Notes: generated from the letters alone by a model not told the origin. Counted from the stretch's first letter, positions 22,369 through 32,153 are shown. The stretch is DNA of 64,000 nt from Flavobacterium akiainvivens (GCF_001278115.1 NZ_LIYD01000005.1:2329486-2393485), one strand, 5' to 3'. Program-made: numbers and translations.

Positions 22369-22845
22369 TTAGAATCTAAAGTGAGAGAATGCTTTGTTAG
22401 CCTCAGCCATTTTATGAGTATCCATCCTCTTTTTAACAGCAGCACCTTCTTCCCTTGCAGCAGCAAGAATTTCGTTAGCCAGCCTTTGAGCCATAGATTT
22501 CTCATTTCTCCTCCTTGCATAAAGTATCATCCATTTCATAGCCATAGAGATTTTCCTGTCAGGACGAATCTGCATTGGTATCTGGAATGTAGCACCACCT
22601 ACCCTGCGGCTACGTACTTCTACGTGCGGCATAACATTGGTAAGAGCATCTTTCCATACTTCAAGACCTGATTTCTCCTGGTCTTGTTTTTTATTTTCAA
22701 CGATCTCTATAGCATCATAAAATACATTAAAAGCTGTAGATTTCTTACCGTCCCACATTAGGTTATTCACAAAACGTGTTACCAGCTGGTCATTAAATTT
22801 CGGATCCGGTAAAAGTGGCCTTTTTTTAGCTTGTCTTTTTCTCAT
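22369..22845 (-). CDS. rpsG: 30S ribosomal protein S7
   Basis: Primary binder of the 16S 3' domain, near the E site. [17 protein letters not shown] start, [20 protein letters not shown] and the [20 protein letters not shown] end are signatures. 158 residues. Twenty-six bp after rpsL. Confidence 0.97.
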   Translation of the reverse strand: MRKRQAKKRPLLPDPKFNDQLVTRFVNNLMWDGKKSTAFNVFYDAIEIVENKKQDQEKSGLEVWKDALTNVMPHVEVRSRRVGGATFQIPMQIRPDRKISMAMKWMILYARRRNEKSMAQRLANEILAAAREEGAAVKKRMDTHKMAEANKAFSHFRF

Positions 22846-22871
22846 GTCTTTTGTTTAAAAGCTTTTAATAA

Positions 22872-23285
22872 TTACTTTTTCTTACCTTTTGCCGGAGCAG
22901 CTGCTGCCTGTCCTGGTTTTGGACGCTTAGCACCATACTTAGACCTCCTTTGAGTTCTACCTGCTACACCTGCCGTATCAAGAGCACCACGTACAATGTG
23001 ATACCTTACACCCGGTAAGTCTTTTACCCTTCCGCCCCTAACTAATACTATCGAGTGCTCTTGAAGATTGTGTCCTTCACCCGGGATGTAAGCATTTACC
23101 TCATTACCATTTGTTAAACGCACCCTTGCAACTTTACGCATTGCAGAGTTTGGTTTTTTTGGCGTAGTAGTGTAAACACGTGTACAAACACCCCTCCTTT
23201 GAGGACAAGAATCCAAAGCAGCCGATTTACTCTTCTTAGTTATCTGGGTTCTCCCTGTTCTTACTAATTGTTGAATTGTTGGCAT
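22872..23285 (-). CDS. rpsL: 30S ribosomal protein S12
   Basis: Decoding-centre protein; streptomycin resistance maps here. Starts [20 protein letters not shown] at the ATG at 23285; an in-frame extension to 23339 is rejected because it runs back into the promoter. [12 protein letters not shown] and [13 protein letters not shown] keep the lysines found in drug-sensitive bacteria. A short Ala/Lys-rich tail brings it to 137 residues. First gene of the cluster. Confidence 0.96.
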   Translation of the reverse strand: MPTIQQLVRTGRTQITKKSKSAALDSCPQRRGVCTRVYTTTPKKPNSAMRKVARVRLTNGNEVNAYIPGEGHNLQEHSIVLVRGGRVKDLPGVRYHIVRGALDTAGVAGRTQRRSKYGAKRPKPGQAAAAPAKGKKK

Positions 23286-23336
23286 AATTAATACTAAAAA
23301 TTTCTTATGTTTAATAAACCCGCTTTTTACGGGCTG

Positions 23337-23366
23337 CAAATGTAAAAATTAAAAATTATAAAACAA
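23337..23366 (-). promoter_or_regulatory. Promoter of rpsL-rpsG-fusA-rpsJ
   Basis: On the minus strand TTG (23364-23366), 19 bases, then TACATTTG (23337-23344), a full match to the Bacteroidota consensus. The leader of about 45 nt contains a CCCG...CGGG hairpin (23319-23334). Its spacing is identical to that of the rplC promoter. Confidence 0.75.
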
Positions 23367-23465
23367 ACGCTTAATCCATTAATTTTCAAACCCATCCCCA
23401 AGTCTTAACCCGCACATATTTTTTCTGTAATATTTGCGTTATTTTGTACAGCATAAAACCCGCGA

Positions 23466-25133
23466 TTGAAAAAATCACTCCTTATATACATAATACTACT
23501 ATGTGCTTTTAGCGTAAAAGCACAAACCCTGCACGCAAAATTTGAAGGAAAAACCACAGCCGAAACTAAAATTATAGATTCTGTCAGCTACAAAAAAGAC
23601 CATGCCAATGCAAAATCCATAGCAGACGAGGCCAACCTGCTAACCAACACCCTGCAAAGGCTGGGCTACCTTGAAAGCCGCGAACTGGGCAACATAAAAG
23701 CCAACGACTCTTTATTTATATATAATTTTTCGGTTGGAGAAAAAACAAAAGCCATACACATATATACCGGCACGCTTGCGCAGAAGGAGAAAGAATTACT
23801 CAACATAACCAAAGACACCATTACCCTTGGCTTTACCGAAGTTGAAAGCTTCATGAATACCAACATGGCACTGTTAGAACAACAAGGGTATTCTATAAGC
23901 ACACTTCAGCTTACAAATCACACTAAAGCAAACCACAACCTTATTGCAACACTCAGCATTAAAATTGAGAAGCAGCGCACCCTGGATGACATTGTTATTG
24001 AAGGGTATGCCAAATTTCCGGAAGGCATACGCAAAAACATTACAAAGCAATACAAAGGCAAAACCTTTAACAAGAACAACCTGCAACGGGTGTATAACGA
24101 TTTTAACAGCCTGCGCTTTGTAACCCTGCCCCGCTACCCCGAAATTTTATTTAAGCAGGACACCACCAAAGTTTATGTATACCTGCAAAAGGCAAATGCC
24201 AATACTTTTGATGGCTTTGTGGGCTTTGGCAATGACGACACCAGCAACAAAGTGCGCTTTAACGGCTATGTAGACTTAGCACTAAACAACATTATTAACG
24301 GTGGTGAAAAATTTAACCTGTACTGGAAAAGCGACGGCAACCAGCAAACCACCTTCAACCTTGGTACAGAACTGCCCTATCTTTTTAAGACACCGATAGG
24401 CGCAAAAGCCAGCCTGAAGATTTTTAAACAGGACAGCACGTTTCAAAACACCATGACCGACCTGAACCTGGGCTACTACTTTAGCTACAACTCAAAGCTG
24501 TACCTGGGTTACCAAAGAACACAATCGGTTGACATACAAAATGCCGACACCAGCAGCCTGACTGATTATGAGAGCACATTTTTTACCTCAACCTATGAGT
24601 ATGCCGCTTTTAGCATAGATGATTTTCTGTTTCCGCAAAAAACAACATTACAGCTAAAAGGCGGCTTAGGCAGCCGCGACAGCAATACCGGTAACCAAAG
24701 CCAGTATTTCGGTCAGGCTTTTGCAAGCCACAACCTGTACCTCAACAAAAAAAACATCATTAATCTTAAAAGCCATTCTTATTATTTAAAGAGCGACACC
24801 TATATAATAAATGAGCTTTACCGTTTTGGAGGCATTAACTCCATACGCGGCTTTAATGAAAACAGCCTGCAGGCCAACCTATTTACCGCACTAATGGCCG
24901 AATACCGCTATGTATTATCACCCGGGCTATACATACATTCTATCACCGACTATGGGTATTTTCAGGATAAAGCCTCAAACATTGAAAACAACCTGCTGAG
25001 TTTAGGCTTCGGCTTTGGGCTTTTAACAAAAAACGGCCTCTTTAACATTGTTTATGCTAACGGAACCACAAAAGACCAGTCAATAAAGCTATCAAACTCT
25101 ATAGTTCACATTAGTTTTAAAGCATCATTTTAA
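23466..25133 (+). CDS. Omp85/BamA-like outer membrane protein
   Basis: Secreted 555-residue protein with a signal peptide (MKKSLLIYIILLCAFSVKAQ). The N-terminal 230 residues are mixed alpha/beta and could be POTRA-like, and a C-terminal barrel follows. In the barrel, the segment FGGINSIRGFNENS matches the RGF substrate-loop motif of Omp85 family proteins, and the chain ends in an aromatic beta-strand (HISFKASF). The start is a TTG; no ATG exists before residue 120, and the TTG is required for the signal peptide. Function could be outer-membrane insertion or secretion of specific partners; it is not the essential BamA, which is longer. It stands alone, divergent from rpsL. Confidence 0.75.
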   Translation: MKKSLLIYIILLCAFSVKAQTLHAKFEGKTTAETKIIDSVSYKKDHANAKSIADEANLLTNTLQRLGYLESRELGNIKANDSLFIYNFSVGEKTKAIHIYTGTLAQKEKELLNITKDTITLGFTEVESFMNTNMALLEQQGYSISTLQLTNHTKANHNLIATLSIKIEKQRTLDDIVIEGYAKFPEGIRKNITKQYKGKTFNKNNLQRVYNDFNSLRFVTLPRYPEILFKQDTTKVYVYLQKANANTFDGFVGFGNDDTSNKVRFNGYVDLALNNIINGGEKFNLYWKSDGNQQTTFNLGTELPYLFKTPIGAKASLKIFKQDSTFQNTMTDLNLGYYFSYNSKLYLGYQRTQSVDIQNADTSSLTDYESTFFTSTYEYAAFSIDDFLFPQKTTLQLKGGLGSRDSNTGNQSQYFGQAFASHNLYLNKKNIINLKSHSYYLKSDTYIINELYRFGGINSIRGFNENSLQANLFTALMAEYRYVLSPGLYIHSITDYGYFQDKASNIENNLLSLGFGFGLLTKNGLFNIVYANGTTKDQSIKLSNSIVHISFKASF

Positions 25134-25195
25134 CAATATTACTTGTTAAATCAATTAATATTTTCTTAATTTATCTAAAATTTATCATAATTAAC

Positions 25196-25226
25196 TTGCT
25201 GTTAACAGTAATTTAATCGACATTTG
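25196..25226 (+). promoter_or_regulatory. Candidate promoter of the susC locus
   Basis: TTG (25196-25198), 20 bases, then GACATTTG (25219-25226), one mismatch from TAnnTTTG. The ATG is 24 bp downstream. The region 25134-25250 is otherwise AT-rich without genes. Confidence 0.45.
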
Positions 25227-25250
25227 AGATACTAACTCAAATTTTATTAA

Positions 25251-28200
25251 ATGAAAACACACCAGCAGTTTTTGCTGACGCTTCTCACAGCGTTAGTGAT
25301 GCAGATTTCGTTTGCCCAGGAACGAACAGTTTCCGGAACGGTAAAAGACGCCAGCGGCATGCCTGTACCGGGGGCATCGGTAGTAGTAAAGGGCACTACC
25401 ACGGCCACATCTACTGATTTTGACGGTAAATACCAGATTAGTGCAACCCCTACCCAAACCCTGGTATTTAGCTTCATTGGCATGACTACAAAAGAAGTTT
25501 TGGCAGCTTCTACAACATTAGATGTAACACTTGCCGAAGAATCTACAGTGCTTGAAGGGGTGGTAATTACCGCAGTAGGTATTAAGAGGGAAAAAGCCTC
25601 TATAGGTGCTGCAACCACAACCGTGCGGGCAGAAGAACTTGTAAGGGGTTCGCAGGGCAATATAGCAGACGCCCTTAAGGGCAAAGTTGCCGGTGTTACC
25701 ATTTCAAACGCCTCTACAGACCCCGGTGCATCATCAGGGGTAATCATAAGAGGCTTTAACACACTTTCGGGCTCTAACCAGCCGCTTTATGTGGTAGACG
25801 GTGTGCCTATTAACAACCAGACCAATTTTTCAAACAGCCTTAATGGCGGTTATGACTTTGGGCGCGGCTCTGCCGATATTAACCCCGAAGACATTGAAAG
25901 CATGACCATACTTAAAGGCGCATCGGCAGCGGCACTATATGGTGCACGGGCTGCAAATGGTGTAATTATGATTACCACAAAAAAAGGTAAGGCCGGTAAA
26001 ATGACTATCGACTTTACTTCAACAACATTCCTCACACAAATATCGCGCACACCTAAGTATCAGTCAAGCTTTGGGCAGGGATGGGATGGTGTGCACTACC
26101 TTGGCGAAAACGGTTCATGGGGCCCACGCTTTGATAACGAACTCCACGTATGGGGCAACGTTGTAGACAACAGCCAGTTGCTAAAACGCTATTCTTTTCA
26201 GCCGGACCAGCTTGAAAACTTCTTTGATATAGGTACTTCTAAGCTCAACTCGCTTTCTGTAGCAGGGGGCAGCGGAGACAGCAGCGTAAGGCTTTCTTAT
26301 TCAAACCTGCAACAGGATGGTATATATCCTACTGATGCCGATAAGTTTGAAAGAAACACAATAGGCCTTGCCGGATCTACCAAGGTTAATAAAATAACCA
26401 TAAGCGGCAACATGAACTATGTTAATACCAGCGGCAGCTCTGTAGCTACCGGCCAGGGCTTATCGGTTTACAACAACCTGATGCAGATTCCTACTGATAT
26501 ACCTATTACAGAGTTTAAAGACTACAACAACCCTTTTCATAACGTAAGCAATTACTACACTCCTTATGGTGTTACAAACCCATACTGGAGCCTTAATGAA
26601 AACGGATCTGATTACAACAAAGAAAGATTTTATGGCTCGGTTGAATTTAGCTATGAATTTAACGACTGGAGCAGCGCTACCTATCGTTTTGGTGTAGATA
26701 CCTATACCGACCTTGCCCGTGTATGGAACGCCAGGCTTGACGCCGCACCGGGCAGCCCTAACGACATTACTTCGTCTGAAACCCCGGGCAGCTACCTTGA
26801 AGCATCAAACACCATAAAGCAGCTTAACCACGACCTGCTTTACAACCTTGACTTTACATTAAGCGAAAAATTTGGCCTGCAGTCAACCTTTGGTTTTAAC
26901 GTAAACACACGTGAGGCAAACTCATACAGCGCATCTGTAGCCAGCCAGGATATACCTGATTTTTATTCGCTTACAAACAGCGCCGAAATTCCGGTTGTGG
27001 CATCTTCAAGAAGCACAAGAAAACTATATGGCCTTTACAACACCACAACCATATCTTATGACGACCAGCTTTTCTTAACAGGAAACTTCAGGAACGACTG
27101 GTACTCTACCCTGCCGCAGGCTAACCGAAGCGTGTTTTATTCAGGCGCTAATGCCAGCTGGGTTTTCAGTAGGACATTGGGCTCTTCAGACACCTTTAAC
27201 TACGGTAAGCTAAGGGTGGGTTATGGTGAAACCGGTGTAGATACAGACCCTTACCAGGTAAATTCGGTTAACGTGCCTGCAAACATCTCTCAGGGATTTG
27301 GCAGCCTGGTATACCCTATAGACGGCACCAGTGCTTACAGTATAGGCAACAGGGCAGCTAACGCTAACCTTAAGGCTGAAAGAAGGAAAGAAATAGAGCT
27401 GGGTATTGAACTTGCATTTTTAGACAACAGGATAACGCTTGATGCTACCTACTATAATGCAAAAATTGAAAACCAGATACTAAACCTGCCTTTTGCACCA
27501 AGCAGCGGCTATACTAACCAAACCGCAAACGTGGGCACCCTGGCCAGCGAAGGTTTTGAAGCCTTATTAACCCTGGGATGGCTTAAAAACCCTGATGGCT
27601 TTAACTGGACCACCAGCGTAAACTTTGCCACCAACAACACAATACTTGAAGAGCTTGACGACAGGATTGAGCAGGTAGAACTGGGCGGCCTTAGCACCAC
27701 ACAGTTTATTGCCCGCGAAGGCCAGCCAATAGGCTTAATATATGGCTACGTTCCGGAAATGGACCCCAACGGAAACATTGTGGTAGATACCAACGGTATA
27801 CCGGTAGCTGCATCTACAAAAGATGTATATGGCGATACCCAATATGACTACACAATGGGTATAGGCAACAACCTGAGCTGGAAAGGGCTTTCTCTTGATT
27901 TTACATTTGATATTCGCCAGGGTGGCCTTATGTACAGCCGTACTGCCGATATTACAAGGTTTACCGGTAACTCTATAACCACCATGGTAAACGACAGGCA
28001 GCCGTTTGTAGTACCAAACTCGGTTGTGAGGGAAGTTGACGGAAACGGCAACACTACCTACTCACCCAATACCACACCTGTAGATGTTGAACACATGGAC
28101 GACTACTACCGCGCCGATGCACTTGCAAGGTATACGGTTATAGACAAATCTTTCATAAAACTGCGCGAGGTTGTATTAAGCTACAAGCTACCCACCAAAG

Positions 28201-28397
28201 TACTGGAAGGCACCTTTATACAAGGCTTAACCTTCTCGCTTATTGGCCGTAACCTGTTTATATGGACACCAAGCAACAACCAGTATATAGACCCTGAAGT
28301 ATCTACTTTTGGTACAGACCTGCAGGCCCAGTTTGGTGAATTTAGCGCAAACCCTTCAACCAGGAGCTATGGCTTTAGTTTAAAAGCTAACTTTTAA
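25251..28397 (+). CDS. SusC/RagA family TonB-linked outer membrane transporter
   Basis: Outer membrane TonB-dependent barrel that imports glycans or peptides with its SusD lipoprotein lid. Order: signal peptide (residues 1-22, ends FAQ), a carboxypeptidase-regulatory-like domain (about 25-100, VSGTVKDASGMPVPGASVVV), the TonB plug (about 115-240, with PLYVVDGVPINN and LYGARAANGVIMITTKKGK), then the barrel to a C-terminal SLKANF. 1048 residues, normal for SusC. The next gene is its SusD, 11 bp downstream. The substrate cannot be read from sequence; no glycosidase or sigma/anti-sigma pair lies beside it. Confidence 0.95.
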   Translation: MKTHQQFLLTLLTALVMQISFAQERTVSGTVKDASGMPVPGASVVVKGTTTATSTDFDGKYQISATPTQTLVFSFIGMTTKEVLAASTTLDVTLAEESTVLEGVVITAVGIKREKASIGAATTTVRAEELVRGSQGNIADALKGKVAGVTISNASTDPGASSGVIIRGFNTLSGSNQPLYVVDGVPINNQTNFSNSLNGGYDFGRGSADINPEDIESMTILKGASAAALYGARAANGVIMITTKKGKAGKMTIDFTSTTFLTQISRTPKYQSSFGQGWDGVHYLGENGSWGPRFDNELHVWGNVVDNSQLLKRYSFQPDQLENFFDIGTSKLNSLSVAGGSGDSSVRLSYSNLQQDGIYPTDADKFERNTIGLAGSTKVNKITISGNMNYVNTSGSSVATGQGLSVYNNLMQIPTDIPITEFKDYNNPFHNVSNYYTPYGVTNPYWSLNENGSDYNKERFYGSVEFSYEFNDWSSATYRFGVDTYTDLARVWNARLDAAPGSPNDITSSETPGSYLEASNTIKQLNHDLLYNLDFTLSEKFGLQSTFGFNVNTREANSYSASVASQDIPDFYSLTNSAEIPVVASSRSTRKLYGLYNTTTISYDDQLFLTGNFRNDWYSTLPQANRSVFYSGANASWVFSRTLGSSDTFNYGKLRVGYGETGVDTDPYQVNSVNVPANISQGFGSLVYPIDGTSAYSIGNRAANANLKAERRKEIELGIELAFLDNRITLDATYYNAKIENQILNLPFAPSSGYTNQTANVGTLASEGFEALLTLGWLKNPDGFNWTTSVNFATNNTILEELDDRIEQVELGGLSTTQFIAREGQPIGLIYGYVPEMDPNGNIVVDTNGIPVAASTKDVYGDTQYDYTMGIGNNLSWKGLSLDFTFDIRQGGLMYSRTADITRFTGNSITTMVNDRQPFVVPNSVVREVDGNGNTTYSPNTTPVDVEHMDDYYRADALARYTVIDKSFIKLREVVLSYKLPTKVLEGTFIQGLTFSLIGRNLFIWTPSNNQYIDPEVSTFGTDLQAQFGEFSANPSTRSYGFSLKANF

Positions 28398-28408
28398 AAA
28401 AAATCAAG

Positions 28409-29941
28409 ATGAAAAATACATATAAACTACTCATTATATTTTGCATTGGCCTTTTTAGCTCGTGCGAGAGTGAGCTCGATATAAATAACGACCCTAACTT
28501 TCCGGCTGAAATTAACAGCGGGCTTGCACTTACAGCTGCCGAGGCATCTATCGCCGTAGTAATGGGAGGCGAACTTACAAATCTTGGCGGATTTTATACA
28601 CAATACCACACGCAGGCTCCAAGCGCCAGCCAGTATGAAAATATAGATTCATACAACCTTAATACTGCGTATGCTAACGATATATGGACAGAGCTTTATG
28701 CCGGCTGCCTTAACGACCTTAAGTATGTTACCGAAGAAAGTACTGCCAGCGAAGATACTGCCACACTGCTAATGGCAGAGGTGTTAAGGGCGTATACCTA
28801 TCAGCTACTGGTAGACCTTTTTGATGACGTACCTTATAGCGAAGCGCTTAACGGGCCGGAAAACATTACACCAATTGTAGACTCCGGTGAAGAAATATAT
28901 GCCGACCTTATTGCGAAAATGGATGCTGCTGTTGCAACCTATAACGCAAACCCTACAGAGGCCTTATATCCATCTCAGGACATATTGTTTAGAGGCGATA
29001 TAGACAAATGGATACAATTTGCCAATACACTTAAACTTAAAATGTACCTGCGTATGGCATATACACCTGCTGCAAACCCTGCTGCGGTAACAGCGCTTTT
29101 GGCTGAAGGCAATTTCCTTACCGAAGACGCCAAGTTTACAAACTTTGATGATACAGTAAACAAACGTAACCCGTTTTATGAAAATGTACTTTCGCAAACC
29201 GGCCTTGGCGGTGTAAACCATGTTGCCAGTAACACACTTGCCGGATTTTACAGTGAAAATGAGGATCCAAGACTACGTGCTGTTTTCACCCCAAGTACAT
29301 CTGGCACGTATGCTTCTATAGCACAAGGCACAGGTAATGACTTTAATAACACAGCAAGCGCTTATGCCAGACCTAACATAAGGCCAAACACTCCTGTCTT
29401 TTTTATAAGCCTTGCCGAAATATATTTTTTACAGGCAGAAGCACTGGTACGCTACTCAGCAGGTGCAGGAGCAAAGGAAATGTATGATGCAGGGGTGCTT
29501 GCATCATTCCAAACCTACCAGTTAAACTTTTTTACTGATGCAGACCCAACAGACGAAGAAGAATCGCCATGGACACCTGAAGAATCTATAACTCTTGCTA
29601 CTAATTTCACTTCAGCCGGCGGTGCCTACGAATACATTCCAACAGGTGTTGTAGAAGATGATGTAAGGCAAATCATGGTACAAAAATGGGCGGCATTGCC
29701 TTATGTAAACAATATTGAAGCCTGGATAGAATCTACCCGCACCAAGTTTCCGGAAGTGGTGGCAGAAGGTTCGCAGGATTATGGCATAGGCAACCGCATA
29801 CCATCGGCTATTTCAATACTTTCAGGCGTACAGGTGCCAAGCGTATTGTTTTATCCTGATGACGAAGTAAACAGAAACCCTAACATTACCCAAAGAACAT
29901 CGGTTACCGAAAATGTTTGGTGGGACCAAAAACCAGAATAA
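28409..29941 (+). CDS. SusD/RagB family outer membrane lipoprotein
   Basis: Surface lipoprotein that caps the SusC channel and binds substrate. A lipobox (LFSSC) near residue 19 marks the acylated Cys. The helical TPR-like regions contain typical SusD-like segments (ELYAGCLNDL, YTYQLLVDLFDDVPYSEA, ISLAEIYFLQAEAL). The C-terminus ends VTENVWWDQ, a feature of this SusD-like group. 510 residues. It lies between susC and two small lipoprotein genes in one transcript. Confidence 0.93.
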   Translation: MKNTYKLLIIFCIGLFSSCESELDINNDPNFPAEINSGLALTAAEASIAVVMGGELTNLGGFYTQYHTQAPSASQYENIDSYNLNTAYANDIWTELYAGCLNDLKYVTEESTASEDTATLLMAEVLRAYTYQLLVDLFDDVPYSEALNGPENITPIVDSGEEIYADLIAKMDAAVATYNANPTEALYPSQDILFRGDIDKWIQFANTLKLKMYLRMAYTPAANPAAVTALLAEGNFLTEDAKFTNFDDTVNKRNPFYENVLSQTGLGGVNHVASNTLAGFYSENEDPRLRAVFTPSTSGTYASIAQGTGNDFNNTASAYARPNIRPNTPVFFISLAEIYFLQAEALVRYSAGAGAKEMYDAGVLASFQTYQLNFFTDADPTDEEESPWTPEESITLATNFTSAGGAYEYIPTGVVEDDVRQIMVQKWAALPYVNNIEAWIESTRTKFPEVVAEGSQDYGIGNRIPSAISILSGVQVPSVLFYPDDEVNRNPNITQRTSVTENVWWDQKPE

Positions 29942-29952
29942 AATTGTAATCT

Positions 29953-30714
29953 ATGAAAGCATTATATAAATTAACTATACTGGCATTGTTTGGGTCTTTA
30001 TTTACCCTTACATCGTGCTATGAAGACGAAATAAACAGTACGGTAACCGTGTATCCTGTTATTGAAGTGCAGGGAGACAGCGAAATACGCTTAAACGTAG
30101 GCGACACCTTTACAGACCCGGGCGCCATTGCCATGATAGGCGAAGAAGAAGTTCCTGTAACTACCCGCTATGTAGGCCGATACCGTGGTAACATTTACAA
30201 CGGCACACTTAATACCAGCGTAGCCGACATTTATACCGCAGAATATTCGGCAGTAAATGAAGATGGCTTTGCAGGTGTTGAAACCAGGCAGATTATTGTA
30301 GCCACCACAGGCGACCTTGTTAACAGTATTGAAGGGCTTTATACCTCTACCGTATTCAGGAATGGTGCTCAGGGCGCACCCGCATCTGCATATACCGATA
30401 TTGAGTATATGCTGATTTGGCAAAACGACGATGGCAGCTATGAAATATCTGACGCCTTTGGCGGATGGTACCTTTTTGGCCGGGCCATTGCCGATTCTGA
30501 AACGCCGGGCGGGGTAATTGTTGCCAATAACATTGCGGCAAACGATTTTAGTTTTCCGGGCACACAAAGCAACACTTACTTTGGCGGGTCGTCTGAAATT
30601 ACAGGACTAACGGTTGACCCCGATACTGATAAGCTTGTACTTACAACCGTATGGCAGGCCGATGCTGAAACTACCTATACGTTTGTATCAACTTTAACAC
30701 AGGTTCAATTCTAA
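29953..30714 (+). CDS. Lipoprotein with Ig-like (DUF5011-type) domain, SusCD accessory
   Basis: 253 residues with a lipoprotein signal (SLFTLTSCYED). Residues about 35-120 look like a bacterial Ig-like domain: VNVGD-like RLNVGDTFTDPGAIAM, then YTAEYSAVNEDGFAG. The C-terminal half is beta-rich with no recognised motif. Proteins of this layout often follow susD and are thought to be surface glycan- or protein-binding lipoproteins. Twelve bp after susD. Confidence 0.65.
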   Translation: MKALYKLTILALFGSLFTLTSCYEDEINSTVTVYPVIEVQGDSEIRLNVGDTFTDPGAIAMIGEEEVPVTTRYVGRYRGNIYNGTLNTSVADIYTAEYSAVNEDGFAGVETRQIIVATTGDLVNSIEGLYTSTVFRNGAQGAPASAYTDIEYMLIWQNDDGSYEISDAFGGWYLFGRAIADSETPGGVIVANNIAANDFSFPGTQSNTYFGGSSEITGLTVDPDTDKLVLTTVWQADAETTYTFVSTLTQVQF

Positions 30715-30726
30715 AAGTAAAAAATC

Positions 30727-31221
30727 ATGAAAAACAGATATATAGCAGCACTTGCAACCTTGCTTTTGGTGGTTTTTACATCATGCGAAGACAAGGGGTA
30801 TGACGATTATGATGCAGGTAATATGCCCACACAGGCCCTAAACGGCGAGTGGTACATAGATATTAGCGATGAGGCCGGCAACCTGTATGCCACCCACACC
30901 CTGCACAAAACCTATGATAATAACGGCGCACTGTTTATTACAGACCGCGTGGGCAGCGCCAACAGCTTTACCGGCTGGTGGCTTGAAACGCCGCTTGACT
31001 ATAATTTAGAGACGTTAACTTTTAGTGCTACTGACTCTCCAAATAGTGCAGACGACTCTGTTGTAACTATTACAGAAGGCAAAATACTTAAAGGTGCCGC
31101 ACACTCGCCATCAGGCGTTGTGGCAGACAGTATCTATTTTAAAGGGGTATTTGATTATGACCCTGAAACGGTTCTCATCTTTTCGGGCTTCCGCAGGACA
31201 GGTTTTGAAGAAGACGAATAA
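30727..31221 (+). CDS. Small lipoprotein of the lipid-binding putative hydrolase type
   Basis: 164 residues with a lipobox (LVVFTSCED). The segment ALNGEWYIDISDEAGN, repeated beta-strands, and FKGVFDYDPETVLIFSGFRRTGF resemble the Bacteroidota family annotated as lipid-binding putative hydrolase (PF12888, from memory). Last gene of the susCD transcript, 12 bp after its neighbour and followed by a strong terminator. Ligand unknown. Confidence 0.6.
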   Translation: MKNRYIAALATLLLVVFTSCEDKGYDDYDAGNMPTQALNGEWYIDISDEAGNLYATHTLHKTYDNNGALFITDRVGSANSFTGWWLETPLDYNLETLTFSATDSPNSADDSVVTITEGKILKGAAHSPSGVVADSIYFKGVFDYDPETVLIFSGFRRTGFEEDE

Positions 31222-31244
31222 GATTAATTTGATTTAGTTAGTTA

Positions 31245-31269
31245 GGCTGCCCGCAAGGCAGCCTTTTTT
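31245..31269 (+). terminator. Terminator of the susCD locus
   Basis: Perfect seven-base stem GGCTGCC/GGCAGCC with a CGCAA loop followed by six Ts, 23 bp past the stop of the last lipoprotein gene. The rlmB promoter element starts only 16 bp after it. Confidence 0.9.
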
Positions 31270-31285
31270 ATTACCCTGAAAACAA

Positions 31286-31293
31286 TATCTTTG
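31286..31293 (+). promoter_or_regulatory. rlmB -7 element TATCTTTG, almost touching the ATG
   Basis: A perfect TAnnTTTG box ends four bases before the rlmB ATG at 31298. With a start site 5 to 8 bases downstream of the box, the mRNA would have almost no leader. Confidence 0.5.
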
Positions 31294-31297
31294 CAAC

Positions 31298-32032
31298 ATG
31301 GAAAAAGAACACCAGATATTTGGCATACGTGCCATTATAGAAGCCATTAATGCCGGCAAGGAAATAGACAAGGTTTTTATACAGAAGGATGCACAGGGCG
31401 ACCTGATGCGCGACCTGCTTAAAGTACTAAAGCAAAAGAATGTAAACTTTAGCTATGTGCCGGTTGAAAAGCTTAACAGGCTTACGCCAAACAACCACCA
31501 GGGTGCTGTAGCGTCTATAGCCCCTATTAAGTTTCAAAATCTTGAAACACTGGTTGAAAAAGTATTGGAAAGCGGCAAGACTCCCCTGTTCCTTATACTG
31601 GACCAGCTTAGCGATGCACGCAACTTTGGCGCCATAATCCGCACGGCAGAGTGCACGGGTGTAGACGGCATTATTGTGCAAAAGCAGGGTTCGGCCCCCG
31701 TAAACGGCGATACGGTTAAAACATCGGCCGGGGCGGTATTTAATGTACCCATCTGTAAAGTTGAGCATATTAAAGACGCTATTTTCCACCTGCAGGGCTC
31801 GGGCATTAAAACCGTTGCCGCTACCGAGAAGACTGACGACACTATTTATGACATATCTTTTGCAGAGCCACTTGCCATTATTATGGGCAGCGAAGATCGT
31901 GGCATTAACCCTTCGGTACTTAAAATAGTAGACGAAAAAGCCAAACTGCCTATGTTTGGCACCATATCATCGCTTAACGTATCGGTTGCCTGTGGTGCTT
32001 TTTTGTATGAAGCGGTAAGGCAGAGAAGGTAA
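31298..32032 (+). CDS. rlmB: 23S rRNA (guanosine-2'-O)-methyltransferase RlmB
   Basis: SpoU-family enzyme methylating a guanosine 2'-OH in 23S rRNA (G2251 in E. coli). The N-terminal substrate-binding domain starts with QIFGIRAIIEAINAGKEIDK. The C-terminal knotted SAM domain has LDQLSDARNFGAIIRTAE (motif 1), MGSEDRGI (motif 2) and SLNVSVACGAFLYE (motif 3). 244 residues, full length. Another SpoU member cannot be fully excluded, but the N-terminal domain favours RlmB. Confidence 0.9.
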   Translation: MEKEHQIFGIRAIIEAINAGKEIDKVFIQKDAQGDLMRDLLKVLKQKNVNFSYVPVEKLNRLTPNNHQGAVASIAPIKFQNLETLVEKVLESGKTPLFLILDQLSDARNFGAIIRTAECTGVDGIIVQKQGSAPVNGDTVKTSAGAVFNVPICKVEHIKDAIFHLQGSGIKTVAATEKTDDTIYDISFAEPLAIIMGSEDRGINPSVLKIVDEKAKLPMFGTISSLNVSVACGAFLYEAVRQRR

Positions 32033-32051
32033 TTTTTTAGATTATTGGATG

Positions 32052-32150
32052 GTTCGATTTTTAGATCATTCGATTGTTGGATTGTTGGATTATCCGACAG
32101 TACGGCAAATAGCTTCTTATCCATGAAGTCGAATAATCTAAAAATCGAAC
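32052..32150. repeat. Inverted repeat between rlmB and the rhomboid gene
   Basis: GTTCGATTTTTAGAT (32052-32066) is the exact reverse complement of 32136-32150. The interior has further GATTGTTGGATT direct repeats. It lies between two convergent genes and may act as a weak bidirectional terminator or be a mobile-type dispersed repeat. Confidence 0.55.
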
Positions 32151-32153
32151 AAT

